Shown: positions 19,016 to 31,220 of the stretch, piece by piece
Layout of the letters: the number at the start of each line of letters is the position of its first letter
Numbering within the stretch: the stretch's first letter is position 1
NCBI RefSeq assembly: GCF_009363055.1
Contig: NZ_CP045292.1
Span: 2,542,001-2,606,000 of the forward strand
DNA from: Flavobacterium haoranii
GTDB taxonomy: Bacteria; Bacteroidota; Bacteroidia; Flavobacteriales; Flavobacteriaceae
Length of the DNA: 64,000 nucleotides
Direction: 5' to 3'
The notes under the pieces: model-generated
What the model was told of the DNA's origin: nothing
The model's input: the letters and a program-made list of their open reading frames with translations, nothing else
The model's database searches: none
Program-made: the position numbers and the translations under genes

Positions 19016-19136
19016 CGTCAGTTCGAGTGTTTTTTGTGTAATTAAATGAAACAAAAAATGTATCGAGAACTTAAAAAAACATAAAACTTCTCGATATGGA
19101 TTTTTCACTTTGTTGCAAATCCTACTCGAAGTGACG
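19016..19136. repeat. Nested palindromic repeat element, about 120 bp
   Basis: The outer arms CGTCAGTTCGAGT (19016-19028) and ACTCGAAGTGACG (19124-19136) pair at 12 of 13 positions. An inner hairpin, TATCGAGAA (19061-19069) with TTCTCGATA (19088-19096), is perfect. This fits the TCGAG-type dispersed repeats I know from Flavobacterium genomes. It lies between thiL and recX with no gene inside. Confidence 0.65.
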
Positions 19137-19171
19137 ATATATTTATTATCATTGCCATATAGCCTCATTGG

Positions 19172-19648
19172 CTAATTGTCTAATTCCTTCAGTTTTTCAA
19201 AAATTAAATTCGATTCGTAACCTTTACGAAGTAAAAAATCGACAAACTTTTTATTTTTTTTAGGACCTTTTTGTTCTTTGATAGAGTGCCAATGTTTCTC
19301 GGCTAGTGAATTGAAATTATCAAAATAAGTTTCAGTTGGAATTTCACTTAAAGCTTCGGTTATAATTCTAGAACTAATGTCTCTAAATTTCAGTTCTTGA
19401 GTAATTCTATTTTTACCCCAATTTTTATAATTGTGTTTTCCGCGAGCAAAACTTTTAGCAAAACGCGCTTCATTTATGAAGTTGTTTTCGATAAGATAGG
19501 TTAAAACTTGTTCTTTTTCTGAAATGCTTAAAGAAAACGAATATAATTTTTCTTCCACTTCTTTGTAACAGCGTTCTTGGTAAGCACAAAAGTATTCCAT
19601 TTTGTGGTAGATTTCTTTCAATGAAAAAGTGGATTTGTTAGTTTTCAA
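19172..19648 (-). CDS. recX: RecX family regulatory protein
   Basis: A 158-residue RecX-like protein, which in studied bacteria binds RecA filaments and limits their activity. It has the expected helical three-repeat pattern: CAYQERCYKEVEEKLYSF near the start, VLTYLIENNFINEARFAKSF in the middle, KNWGKNRITQEL, and a C-terminal repeat with KKFVDFLLRKGYE. Length and motif order are normal. recA is not in the window. The start at 19648 puts the first repeat at a usual distance; the region upstream is shared with the giant T9SS gene. Confidence 0.88.
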   Translation of the reverse strand: MKTNKSTFSLKEIYHKMEYFCAYQERCYKEVEEKLYSFSLSISEKEQVLTYLIENNFINEARFAKSFARGKHNYKNWGKNRITQELKFRDISSRIITEALSEIPTETYFDNFNSLAEKHWHSIKEQKGPKKNKKFVDFLLRKGYESNLIFEKLKELDN

Positions 19649-19702
19649 TTCGTTAACAATTTAATAATGTAGTAAATATTTCGTAAACAAAAAATTATGT
19701 TT

Positions 19703-19710
19703 TACCTTTG
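19703..19710 (+). promoter_or_regulatory. -7 promoter box of the giant T9SS gene
   Basis: TACCTTTG matches TAnnTTTG. Transcription from it would give a leader of about 60 bases before the ATG at 19778. Confidence 0.55.
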
Positions 19711-19777
19711 TAGGCTTTTTTTTAAATGAGGAAGGCAAATTTTAACCCCTAAATTTTTCATTTAATCATCCAAATTT

Positions 19778-22700
19778 ATGAAATTAAAATTATTTATTGT
19801 TGCCTTGTTTTGTTCGGTTTTGAGTTGGGGACAAATAGCAGCATGGGATTTTACTGGTGAAGGTTCGACTACAAATACGACTTCTACAGCTGATGTTTAC
19901 AATGCTTCTTTAGATGCTTCTAATTTGTTGACAAGAGGTGCTGGGGCCGCTTATAGCGGTGCTGGTAATTCTTTTAGAACAGTTGGTTTTCAAAATAATG
20001 GTATTGCAACAACTAATACCGATTATTTTCAATTTACACTTTCTGCTTCTGCCGGAAATACATTGTCTTTAACTACTTTAGATGCAAGATTTGCTGGAAC
20101 AGCAACTTTTGCTGCCTCTCCTGGGGTGAGTTCTCAGTTTGCTTATAGTTTGGATGGAACAAATTTTACTTTAATAGCTTCGTCTCAAATAACAATTGGT
20201 ACACCAGCAACTTTAACACAAATAAATTTGTCAAGTATTTCAGCTTTACAAAATGTTTCTGATGCTATCACAATTACAATAAGATATTATGCTAGTGGAC
20301 AGACTACAACTGGTGGTTGGGGTTTTAATTCTCCAACTAGTGGTCAATATGGTTTGGCAATAGGGGGACTATTTCTCCTGCAACTTCAAATACAATTACA
20401 ACAAATACTGCAATTTCAGGTAGTCCTTTTTGTGTTAATGCGTCAACTAGTGCTTCTGTTTCTGTGCCTTTTACAAGTACAGGTACATTTACTGGGAATA
20501 CTTATACAGCTCAATTATCAAATGCTGCTGGAAGTTTTACTTCTCCTGTGAGTATAGGAACTTTGATTAGTGATGCTAATAGTGGTACAATTTCGGCAAC
20601 TATTCCAGCAGGAACTGCTGCAGGAACAGGTTACAGAATTAGAGTAGTTTCTAATAATCCTACGGTTTTTGGTACAAATAATACGGTTGACTTAACAGTT
20701 CAGAATTCTGCAACAATTACTGTAAATCCATCAACTTCGGTTCAAAATTTATGTCAAGGAAATAGCGCAACTACTTTGTCAGTTACAGCAACAGGTACAA
20801 CATTGTCTTATCAGTGGTATAGTAATACAACAGCAACAAATTCTGGTGGAACGCCAGTTGGTACAAATAGTGCTAGTTATACCCCTAGTACGGCAACAGC
20901 TGGAACATTATATTACTATTGTGTGGTTACAGCAGCTTGTGGGAGCCCAGTAACTAGTAATGTATCTGGAAGTGTAACAGTTAATGCGATTCCTGTAACA
21001 CCATCAGGAACTATAACTCCAACTCAAAATTGTGGGAATACATCTTTAAATTATTCTGCGCCAAGTGCATCTTTATATTGGCAAACTTCTGCTACAGGAA
21101 CGAGTACGACTTTTCCAACAACATCGGCTTATAGTGTAACAACTAATGGTACATATTATGTAAGAGCTTTTAATGGAACTTGTTGGTCAACTGGAACTGT
21201 TTCACAAGCGGTAACAGTTATAAATGCAATTGTTATTAGCACTCAGCCTTCAAACCAAGCAACTACTGTAGGTGCCACAGCTACTTTTTCAGTAACTGCT
21301 TCTAATGGAGCTGGATATCAATGGCAAATTAACACAGGAAGTGGTTGGAGTGATATTAGTGGTGCTACATCTGCAAGTTATACTACACCAGCTACTACGT
21401 TGGCTATGAGTGGTTATCAATATCAGGTTGTTGTTACTGGTAATGCACCTTGTGGAAATGTTACTTCGTCAGTGGCTATTTTAACGGTTACAGAACCTCC
21501 TTGTCTTACTTCAAGTTTTACGGGTTGGGCTCATGCATATGGTGATTGGACTCATAGTGAAAATGGTACATGGACGGCAGTTAGTATGTTTGCTGGTGGC
21601 GGGCAAATACAGATGAATGATGTAGGAGATTATTTGGAATTACCACCATTGAATAATCCTGCGTTACTTACTTATGATGCTGCTTTAAGTTCTTCTCCTA
21701 GTTCTAACAATAGAATCAAAGTACAATATTTTAACGGAAGTGTTTGGGTTGATGTTCAGGAAGATACATGTACTTCTACATCTTTTACAACATTTACCAT
21801 ATCTTTTCCTCCTGTTGTTCAAGTCATGCCAAATGTTAGGGTGAGATTGTATAGATCTGCTGATGATAGAACACATTACATCGATAATTTAAATGTTTAT
21901 TGTGGGCCAACATGTACACCACCAGCTGATCCGGTAGGAACTATTTCAGGTGTAACTCCGGCTTGTAATTCAACTACGCTTACTTATTCAGAATCTGCTG
22001 TTGCCCCTGTTGAATTTTATTGGCAAACAACTTCTATGGGAACAAGTACAACTAATAATGCAAATTCGCCATTAGTAGTAACTACTTCTGGTGATTATTA
22101 TGTTAGGGCTTTTAATACAGCAACAAGTTGTTGGTCTGTAGCAGAGGTTGGGTCATACACGGTTACAATAAATACGCCTGCAACAATAACAACTCAGCCT
22201 ATAGATGCTTCAACAATTGAAAATGGAGGAGCGAGTTTTACTGTTGCAACAACAGGTACGGGTTTAAGTTATCAGTGGCAAGTAGATACAGGAAGTGGTT
22301 TTGTAAATGTAATCGATGGGCCACAATATTCAGGGAGTAACACAGCGTCTCTTTCAATTTCAAATGCTACCTTGACTATGGATGGTTACGTGTACCAATG
22401 TGTGGTAACTTCGGCTTGTGGAAATGTAACTTCAAATAGTGCAACTTTAAGTGTAATAGCTGCTACAGGAACTTCATTTAACCCAGGAGAGTTAGTGTTT
22501 GTAGGATATGATGGTCAAGTAAATGGTAGTGGTGGTGGTGCTGCAGATGAATATCTTATTGCTACTTTAGTAGATATGATTCCGGGAACAACATTTACAT
22601 TAGTAAATTCACGTTTCGAAGCTGGAGCTCCTGCAAATGTTAGAACGAACAAATGGGGAGGTGGAGGAGACTTCGCAGAAGAAGCACCATATGTTGCAGA

Positions 22701-25344
22701 ACTTACTTATAATGGTTTAACTATAATCCCTGCTGGTTCTGTTTTGCGTTTTGAAACAAATGGTGGTGGAAATTGGTTTGGTACAGTAGAAGTAACAATA
22801 GGTACAACAATTACTGATATTACGGCTGACTTTTCAGGCTCAACTAATCCTAGTTTCAGTCCAAATATTTCTACTTCGGGATCAGATCAAATGTTTTTAA
22901 TTCAAGGTGCTTTTACTTTTGATGGAACACTTGATGCAAATGAGGCCAATTATTATTTATCAGGGACCTTGCTTCATGGTATTACCAATAGAGCTGCTTG
23001 GGTACCTTTAACGGATGCTTGTAATGGAGGTAGTTCAGGAGGTAATTCAAGAGAGTCAAGATTACCTTCTGAATTAACATGTTTTAATGTAGAAAATGCA
23101 AGTTCAGATGCAGTAAGTGCATTTTATGAAAATGATAAAGAGCATGGTATCTCGACTATTCGTCAAATTGTATTGGCATTGTCTGATGTAAGCAATAACT
23201 GGACATTAGGAACAGGAAGATATACCATTGATCCAGCTAGTTCATCGTCAACTAGAGCAGGGAAAACTTTTTTAATAGGACCAAGTAATCCTCCTGGTCA
23301 ATGGGTAGGAAATGTGAATACCAACTGGTTCGATTGTGCCAATTGGGAAGGTTTAGCTGTGCCAAAATTAACTACAAACGTAACAATTTCTTCAAGCTCC
23401 GTTAGAGATGCTCAAGTAGATTTTACAGCACCTTATTCTGATTTATATAGTGATATTGCTGTTTGTAATGATATTACAATTTCGGATAGAAAACTAATTG
23501 TAGAAGGAAATGCGAATAATATTTTAAATGTATATGGCAATTTAGTAATAACGGCAACAGGTGTAGTTGATATGGACGACTCTAATGCTGGGACTGCTGA
23601 TGGAACTATTCATTTATACGGTGATTGGACAAATAATGTAGATGAAACAGCTTTTGAGGAAGGAAATGGAACCATTCATTTTGACGGAACTGCGGCACAA
23701 ATTATAAGCAATGTGGCTCCTGAAGGAACAGAAATATTTTACGATGTAGTAATGAATAACGATTTTACTACAAGTGTGTCTAATAATTTAATTGCTACTG
23801 GTGACTTATTGGTTGTGGCAGGTAAAACAGTTACGGTAAACGGTAATGATTATGTTCAGGTAAATCATGATTTAACAAATAATGGAATATTTAATGTTTT
23901 AGATGACGGTTCGTTAATTCAAGTGGATGATACAGGTGTTAATACAGGAGACATTTCATATGAAAGAATCACAACAGGAAATAATTTAGATTATGTATAT
24001 TGGTCATCTCCTGTTGAAGGCGCAAATACACCTGCATCTGGATATATTTACAGTTGGAATCCTACTGTTGCTAATCCAAATGGTGGTTGGGGTAATTGGA
24101 TTTTATCTAGAAACACATCAATGGCTTCAGGAGTAGGATATATTATGCGAGATGTTTTTTCGAGAACTTTTGCTGGTGTTGCACGAAATGGAGTGGTTCA
24201 GCCTACAATTGCCAGAGCTAATAATACAGGTCCAGATTTTGCGGGTACTAATGGTACTACAATTACTAATAAAGACGACAACTGGAATTTGGTAGGGAAT
24301 CCATATCCATCTGCAATTAGAGCTTTAGATTTTATTACTTTAAATACTAATATTGAAGGAGCTGTAAGAATTTGGACACATGGAACAAATCCATCAACAT
24401 CTATATCAGATCCTTTCTACGATAGTTATGTATACAATTATACGCCAAATGATTATATTGTTTACAATGGAACGGGTACATTAGAAGGTCCTGCAGGATT
24501 TAATGGTTTTATTGCTGGAGGACAAAGCTTTATGATTAGTATGTTAGACGGACCAGCCGCAACAAGTACTGTTACATTTAATAATGCTATGCGTAGCAGA
24601 ACCTATAACAACGAACAATTTTACAGAACTTCAAATTCAAGTACTCGAGATGCATTAGATACAAATGGAGAAGAGAAAAATAGAATTTGGTTAGATATTA
24701 TAAATAGTAACAATCAATCGGCTAGAACACTTGTAGGTTATGTTACTGGTGCAACATATCTAAAAGATAGAGTTTATGATGCTGTTACCAATGTTTTAGC
24801 GAATGTTATGAATATTTATTCGGTTCTAGATAACGAAAGAATGACTATTCAAGGTAGAGCTTTACCATTTGATAATACCGATAAAGTACAAATTGCTGTT
24901 AACATTACAACAGCAGGAAATTACTCAATTGGAATTGGAGCAACAGATGGATTATTTACACAAAATCAAGAAATTTATTTAGAAGATACCGAATTGAATA
25001 TTATTCATGATTTAAGAACGTCGCCTTACACTTTTTCAATAGCTTCAGGTGAATTTAAAGATAGATTTGTTTTAAGATATACAACTGAAACATTGTCAAA
25101 TGAAGATTTCGATACAAATAATAACGATATTCTAGTATACAGTAACGAAACTTTAAATGTAACTTCAAATAAGTTGAATATTAAGGCGGTTACAGTTTAT
25201 AATGTAATTGGTCAATTATTGGAAAATAAAAAATTAAATAATACGCCAAATTTTGTTTCAAGTTTAGTAAAAGGAAACCAAGTTCTAATTGTAAGAGTTG
25301 AATTAGAAAACGGTGTAACTGTTGAAAGAAAAGTTATATTTTAA
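19778..25344 (+). pseudogene. Giant secreted T9SS protein with Ig-like repeats (one frameshift)
   Basis: The signal peptide MKLKLFIVALFCSVLSWGQ opens a frame of about 195 residues; from about 20368 the protein continues in another frame to 25344. One extra base in the G5 run 20363-20367 joins them (AIGGTISPATS) and gives 1855 residues. After the N-terminal beta domain come a fibronectin/Ig-like region and two copies of a roughly 170-residue Ig-like module (about 21000-21500 and 21930-22460, both with YWQT, YYVRAFN and YQWQ). A lamin-tail-like middle region and a C-terminal module with WSSPVEG, NLVGNPYPS, IQGRALPF and a terminal sorting domain of the ChiA-like (type C) kind follow. It is probably a surface adhesin. 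The break is probably a sequencing artefact; function is inferred only. Confidence 0.8.
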
Positions 25345-25397
25345 TTAAGATATTTTAAAAAAGTATTTATTAAAAATCATAATTTTAATAAAAAAAC

Positions 25398-25430
25398 AAA
25401 AGGCTAGTAAATGTTTACTAGCCTTTTTTG
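25398..25430 (+). terminator. Terminator of the giant T9SS gene
   Basis: AAAGGCTAGTAAA pairs with TTTACTAGCCTTT around a 2-base centre and is followed by T6. Confidence 0.85.
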
Positions 25431-25454
25431 CATTTCATTGATTTTTTTTACACT

Positions 25455-25487
25455 TTGACTGTTTTTTAAACAATTTTTTTAAATTTG
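25455..25487 (+). promoter_or_regulatory. Promoter of the broken reprolysin-like gene
   Basis: TTG at 25455-25457 (within TTTG) and TAAATTTG at 25480-25487 are 22 bases apart, close to the Bacteroidota -33/-7 layout. The promoter looks intact although the gene behind it is broken. Confidence 0.65.
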
Positions 25488-25522
25488 CCTTTCAATACAG
25501 TGAAGTTATTAACCCCAAATTA

Positions 25523-28500
25523 TTCAGAAAGAAAAAAACACTACTTAGTTTAGTAGCTTTTTTTGGTTGTTTAGTTTCCTTTTCTCAAACAGGAAGTGCT
25601 TGGAAACAAGTGGAAAAACCAAGACTTGGGATTTCGGAAGGTGTTAGAAAATCTAATATGCCTTCAGATTATAAACTTTTTGAGTTTGATTATACAAAAT
25701 TCAAAAGTAAATTAATAAATGTTCCAAAAAGAGGCGAATTTTTTGGTCAGTCAAGTGTAATTGTTTCAGTTCCAAATCCTGATGGAACTCTAACTGACTA
25801 CAGAATTATTGAGGCTTCAAATTTTGAAGATATTTTACAAGATAAATTTCCTGAAATTAGATCATTTGCAGGTAATGCAGTAGATAATTCAGGGTCAGTA
25901 ATAAGATTTAGTGTATAGCCTTATAATGGTTTTAGTTCTTTAGTTAGAAATAATGATGGGTCTACATATATAGTAGATGCTTATTCTTTAGATTATAAAA
26001 CTGTTGTTGTTTATGACAGAGTTTATGCGCGTAAATCTAACGAAAAATTTAACTGTACAACAACAGAAGAAGCTGTAAAAGAATTTGGTCAAAATATTCA
26101 AGGGAATAGTTATGATACTCAAAGAGATGCTGATGACAGCCAATTAAGAAGATTTAGAATGGCACAATCTTGTACCGGAGAATACGCAAATTATTTTGGA
26201 GCTACCAATGCATCGCAAGTAAATTTAGTTTTAGCGGCATATAATGCTACTTATACAAGAGTTAATGCCTTGTTTGAAATGGACTTTAATGCTACAATGC
26301 AAATTACAGCAAACTCGGTAAATGTTATTTATTATAATGCTTCAACAGATCCATACTCCCCTTCAACAAATATGGATCCTTGGAATTTAGAGTTAATGAA
26401 TACGTTAAGTTCTGTTTTAGGAAATTCAACTTTTGATATTGGTCACTTGTTTGGAGCCTCAGGCGGTGGTGGTAATGCTGGTTGTATAGGTTGCGTTTGT
26501 AGTAATGATATGTCAACTTATTCATACATGGGACAAACATATCCGAACGCTTATAAAGGAAGTGGATATACTTCTCCAGCAGATGGAATTCCAATGGGAG
26601 ATAATTTTGATGTTGATTATGTGGCACACGAAATTGGTCATCAGTTAGGAGGAAATCATACTTTCTCATTTAGTACTGAAAACAATGCTGTAAATATGGA
26701 GCCTGGTTCTGGTGTTACTATTATGGGTTATGCTGGTATTACAGGTGCGACTGATGTGGCTGAACATTCAATTCCAATTTTTCACGCAGGATCGATAGAT
26801 CAAATTACAACTAACATAAAAAGTAAATCTTGTCCTGCTCAAATTCCCACAGGTAATGCTGTCCCAGTTGTAACTGTACCCGCCACTACAAAAACTCTTC
26901 CTAGAGGAACTGCTTTTAAATTAACTGGCACAGCAACAGACGCTGATATTAAAGATGTTTTGTCTTATTCTTGGGAGCAAGTAGATGATGCTTCAACGGT
27001 TGGTGCTGCTGCTTCATATCCTTCAGAAACTAAAACAAATGGACCAAATTTTAGATCTTTTATGCCAAAAAACTATGGTTCTAGAAATTTCCCAAGACTC
27101 GCTGACCATGTAAAAAATGGTATTACAGGTAATCCATGGGAAATCGTGCCAAATAATCCAAGTGCAAATAGAACATTAAATTTCAGGTTAACAGTTAGAG
27201 ATAATCGTGCTGGTGGAGGTAATAATAAAGGTGCTAATGTAGCTGTTACTTTTGACAGAAATCGTGGTCCATTTTTAGTCACATCACAAAACATATCTGG
27301 TATTAGTTATACTCAAGGTTCAACCCAAACAGTTACTTGGTCGGTAAATAATACGAATACTATGACTGGTGCTGCTAATGTAAACATTAAGTTGTCTACT
27401 GATGGAGGTCAAACGTTTCCAATTACATTAGTAGCTAATACTGCAAATGATGGAACACAAACAGTTACTATACCGAATGTCTCTGCTCCATTTTGTAGAA
27501 TTTTGATTGAACCTACAGGAAATGATTTTTACGCAATAAATACAAATGATTTTGCAATTGGCTATACAGTTACTACAAATACTACATGTGACCAATATTC
27601 ATTTACTCCAAATTTAGCAATTCCTGATGGTCAAGCAAGCGGTGGTTATGGAACGGTTGTTGGTTTTAATACAAATATTCCAATGACAGATACTATTTCA
27701 GATGTAAATATTTTAGATTTAAATATGACCCATACTTATATGTCAGATGTTACTTTAGTTTTAAATCATCCTGATGGAACTCAATTATTATATATAGATA
27801 ATGTTTGTTCAAATAGAAATGGCTTTAATAATACCGATTTAGACTCACAAGCAACAAATACTATAAATTGTGGTACGAATACAAATAGTGTAATTGGGGC
27901 AGGACCATTTCAGCCTTCATCTTCTTTTAATATTTTTAATGGGAAACAAGCAAATGGGACTTGGCAGTTTTTAGCTGCTGATTATTTTCAAGGTGATACA
28001 GGAACATTAAATTCTCTAGTTTTAGAAGTATGTACTAGTGATACAACTATTACAGAAGCTCCAAATGCTTGTGGGGTGATTACCACTACTTGGAATGGTT
28101 CTTCTTGGTCAAATGGCGCTCCTTCAAAAAGAGTTGCTGCAATAGTAAATGGAAATTTATCTTCAACAGGAGATATCGAAGCTTGTTCTTTTACTGTTAA
28201 TGGTACAGCTCAAGTAGTAATCAATCCTGGACATTCTTTAAAAGTAGGAGAAGGAGTTACAGTAGCTCCAACTGCCTCTTTAACAATTGAAAATAATGCA
28301 GCTTTAGTTCAGTTTTCTAATACTGCAACAAATTCAGGAAATATTATTGTGAAGAGAAGTTCTACTCCAATGATTCGTTTAGATTATACAGCATGGTCTT
28401 CACCAGTTGCTTCACAAAATTTATTAGCGTTTTCACCAAATACGGTGACAACTCGTTTTTATCAATATTTATACACGGGTACAACTACACCAACAGCTTA

Positions 28501-29659
28501 TCAATCAATTGATCCAACAACTAATAGTTTTGCTAAAGGTAAAGGTTATATGATTAGAGTAGCTAACAACTGGTCTTCTTCAACACCAACGGTTTATAAT
28601 GGGCAATTTACTGGAGTTCCAAATAACGAAATTGTAAAAACTCCTGTTGGCATTGGATATAATTTAATTGGAAACCCTTATCCGTCACCAATTGACGCAA
28701 ATATGGTTTTATTGAGAAACCCTAAGATTGATGCTTTATATTATTGGACTCATAATGTGCCACAAGATGCATCTTATGTAGCTCAAACAAATTATGCTTC
28801 TTATACAATTTTAGGTGGAACTGCTGCATTTGGAAGTTCAAAGATTCCAAACAAAACTATTCAAACATGACAAGGGTTCTTTGTAAGAGCATATGATTTT
28901 GGAAGTGCTATTTTCACAAATGATCAAAGAGTAAATGCTTCCGTTACATCTCAATTCTTTAGAACATCTCAAGCTAATAGAACTACAGTTACTCCAGTTG
29001 AAAAACATAGAGTTTGGTTAAACTTAAATGATAACAATACTTCTTATAACTAAATTCTTGTAGGTTACATGGAAGGTGCAACAAATGCTGTTGACAATGC
29101 GATTGATGGTAAGATATTAGACGATACTAAACCAATGATTTACTCTGTTTTAAATAATGAAGCTTATGTTATTCAAGGTCGTGCTTTACCATTTAATGAT
29201 ACTGATGTAGTAGCTTTAGGATTTAAAGCATTAGAAAAAGGAACTTATGTTATTAATTTAGATAATGTAGATGGTGTTTTTTCAGCTCAAGATATCTTTA
29301 TCAAAGATAAATTTATTGGAACTACTCATAATTTAAAAGAAAGCGGTTATTCATTTATTTCAGAAGCTGGAGATTTCAAAAACAGATTTGAATTGGTTTA
29401 CAAAAAAGCATCTACTGAAATAGTTTCAAATGAAAATGAAGTTTTAGTATTTAAAAATAACGGACAAATTGTAATTAATTCAACATCAGAAAAAATTGCA
29501 AACATCCAAGTTTTTGATATTCAAGGTAAAATTTTGTTTCAAGAAAATTTAAAAGCTAACGAATATAGAGTAAAAGGATTAACAGTTTCAAACCAAGCTT
29601 TAATTGTTAAAATTCAGCTTTCAAATGGTGAGAAAGTTGCCAAAAAGATAATTTTCTAA
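25523..29659 (+). pseudogene. T9SS reprolysin-like metalloprotease, broken by three in-frame stops
   Basis: One frame runs 4.1 kb with three internal stops: TAG at 25916, TGA at 28868 and TAA at 29051. It encodes a signal-peptide-like segment (TLLSLVAFFGCLVSFSQ), a propeptide, an M12B-like zinc protease domain with HEIGHQLGGNH, a proprotein-convertase P domain (LAIPDGQ to TWQFLAADYFQGDTG), and a C-terminal module with WSSPVAS, NLIGNPYPS, IQGRALPF and a type C T9SS tail ending KVAKKIIF. By comparison with the neighbouring gene, the TGA replaces Gly in GQGF and the TAA replaces Gln. No start codon lies in frame near the signal peptide. A GTG at 25500 would come into frame if one A were missing from the run 25532-25538. 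Probably a true pseudogene, though sequence error or stop readthrough are not excluded. Confidence 0.85.
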
Positions 29660-29676
29660 GTATTATATGATTTTTT

Positions 29677-29708
29677 AAAAAAGCTCAATCTCACGATTGG
29701 GCTTTTTT
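29677..29708 (+). terminator. Terminator after the broken protease gene
   Basis: AAGCTCAATC pairs with GATTGGGCTT around the loop TCAC and is followed by T's. Confidence 0.85.
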
Positions 29709-29734
29709 ATTTTAGGTAAGTGCAGCTTTTTTTG

Positions 29735-29742
29735 TAATTTTG
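29735..29742 (+). promoter_or_regulatory. -7 promoter box of the dipeptidase gene
   Basis: TAATTTTG matches TAnnTTTG, 21 bases before the ATG at 29763. It supports that start over the upstream TTG at 29697, which lies in the preceding terminator. Confidence 0.5.
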
Positions 29743-29762
29743 GAATTATTCAAAAAATAACA

Positions 29763-31151
29763 ATGGAAAATATAAAACAATACGTTCAACAAAATAAAGA
29801 GCGTTTTATAAATGAATTAATTGAACTTTTAAAAATTCCTTCAGTAAGTGCTGATAGTGCTTATGCTCATGATGTTATCGCTACAGCGGAAGTGATAAAA
29901 GAAAGTCTTGAAAAAGCTGGAGTTGATTTCGCAGAACTTTGTGAAACACCAGGTTATCCTATCGTTTACGCTGAAAAGATTATTGATAAAAACCTGCCAA
30001 CAGTTTTGGTTTATGGTCATTATGATGTGCAACCACCAGATCCAATGGATTTATGGACATCGCCTCCTTTTGAACCAGTGATTAAAACAACTGATATTCA
30101 TCCTGAAGGGGCAATTTTTGCTCGTGGTGCTTGTGACGACAAAGGACAAATGTACATGCATGTAAAAGCATTTGAATATATGATTCAAAACAATTGCTTG
30201 CCATGTAATGTGAAGTTTATGATTGAAGGTGAAGAAGAAGTTGGTTCTAAAAGCTTAGGTTGGTTTGTAGAACGTAATCAAGAGAAATTAGCAAACGATG
30301 TTATTTTAATTTCTGATACTGGAATGATTTCTAATACGCAACCATCAATTACTACTGGTTTACGTGGTTTAAGTTATGTAGAAGTTGAGGTTACAGGTCC
30401 AAATCGCGATTTACATTCAGGATTATATGGTGGAGCAGTGGCAAATCCAATTAATATTTTAGCTAAGATGATTGCTTCACTTCACGATGAAAATAATCAT
30501 ATTACGATTCCAGGATTTTATGATAAGGTAGAAGAATTATCTGCTGAAGAGAGAGCTGAAATGGCAAAAGCACCTTTTTCTTTAGAAAATTATAAAAAGG
30601 CTTTAGATATAGCTGATGTTTATGGTGAAACTGGTTATGTTACCAATGAGCGTAACTCAATTCGACCTACTTTAGATGTAAACGGAATTTGGGGTGGTTA
30701 TACTGGTGAAGGAGCCAAAACGGTTATTGCAAGTAAAGCGTATGCTAAAATTTCGATGCGTTTAGTGCCAAATCAAGATTGGGAAGAAATTACAGAATTG
30801 TTTACAAAACATTTTGAAAGTATAGCTCCAAAAGCAGTAAAAGTAAAAGTAACGCCTCATCATGGTGGACAAGGTTATGTAACCCCAATTGACAGCATTG
30901 GATACCAAGCTGCGAATAAAGCGTATACAGAAACTTTTGGAGTTCCCGCAATTCCAGTTCGTTCAGGAGGAAGTATTCCAATTGTGGCGTTATTTGAGAA
31001 GGAATTAAAGAGTAAAACCATTTTAATGGGATTTGGGTTAGACAGTGATGCAATTCACTCTCCAAACGAACATTTTGGAGTTTTCAATTATTTAAAAGGA
31101 ATTGAAACGATTCCATTATTCTATAAGTATTTTACTGAAATGAGCAAATAA
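29763..31151 (+). CDS. M20 family dipeptidase
   Basis: A 462-residue zinc peptidase of the M20 family that splits dipeptides, probably in the cytosol since no signal peptide is present. The metal-site residues are visible in YGHYDVQPP (His, Asp), ARGACDDKGQ, EGEEEVGS (general base and metal Glu), SDTGMI and the C-terminal HSPNEHFG. The lid/dimerisation domain lies around residues 215-350 and includes GPNRDLHSGLYGG. It is a single gene with its own promoter and terminator. Confidence 0.9.
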   Translation: MENIKQYVQQNKERFINELIELLKIPSVSADSAYAHDVIATAEVIKESLEKAGVDFAELCETPGYPIVYAEKIIDKNLPTVLVYGHYDVQPPDPMDLWTSPPFEPVIKTTDIHPEGAIFARGACDDKGQMYMHVKAFEYMIQNNCLPCNVKFMIEGEEEVGSKSLGWFVERNQEKLANDVILISDTGMISNTQPSITTGLRGLSYVEVEVTGPNRDLHSGLYGGAVANPINILAKMIASLHDENNHITIPGFYDKVEELSAEERAEMAKAPFSLENYKKALDIADVYGETGYVTNERNSIRPTLDVNGIWGGYTGEGAKTVIASKAYAKISMRLVPNQDWEEITELFTKHFESIAPKAVKVKVTPHHGGQGYVTPIDSIGYQAANKAYTETFGVPAIPVRSGGSIPIVALFEKELKSKTILMGFGLDSDAIHSPNEHFGVFNYLKGIETIPLFYKYFTEMSK

Positions 31152-31152
31152 T

Positions 31153-31182
31153 AAAAATCCCGATGTAAATCGGGATTTTTTG
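31153..31182 (+). terminator. Terminator of the dipeptidase gene
   Basis: AAAATCCCGAT pairs with ATCGGGATTTT around a 4-base loop, followed by T's. Confidence 0.85.
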
Positions 31183-31220
31183 TTTGTTGTCAGTTATTAT
31201 ATGTTTAATACTTATCTCAT

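Noticed and set aside
21685..21876. Minus-strand frame in the giant T9SS gene
   Set aside because: No family features, lies wholly inside a better-supported gene.
26325..26669. 114-codon minus-strand frame over the zinc-protease region
   Set aside because: Composition is typical of an antisense shadow; the plus strand carries the HEIGH motif.
25523..29659. Alternative genetic code or selenocysteine/pyrrolysine insertion for the three stops
   Set aside because: Three different stop codons are involved, all other genes use the standard code, and no SECIS-like or Pyl context is evident.
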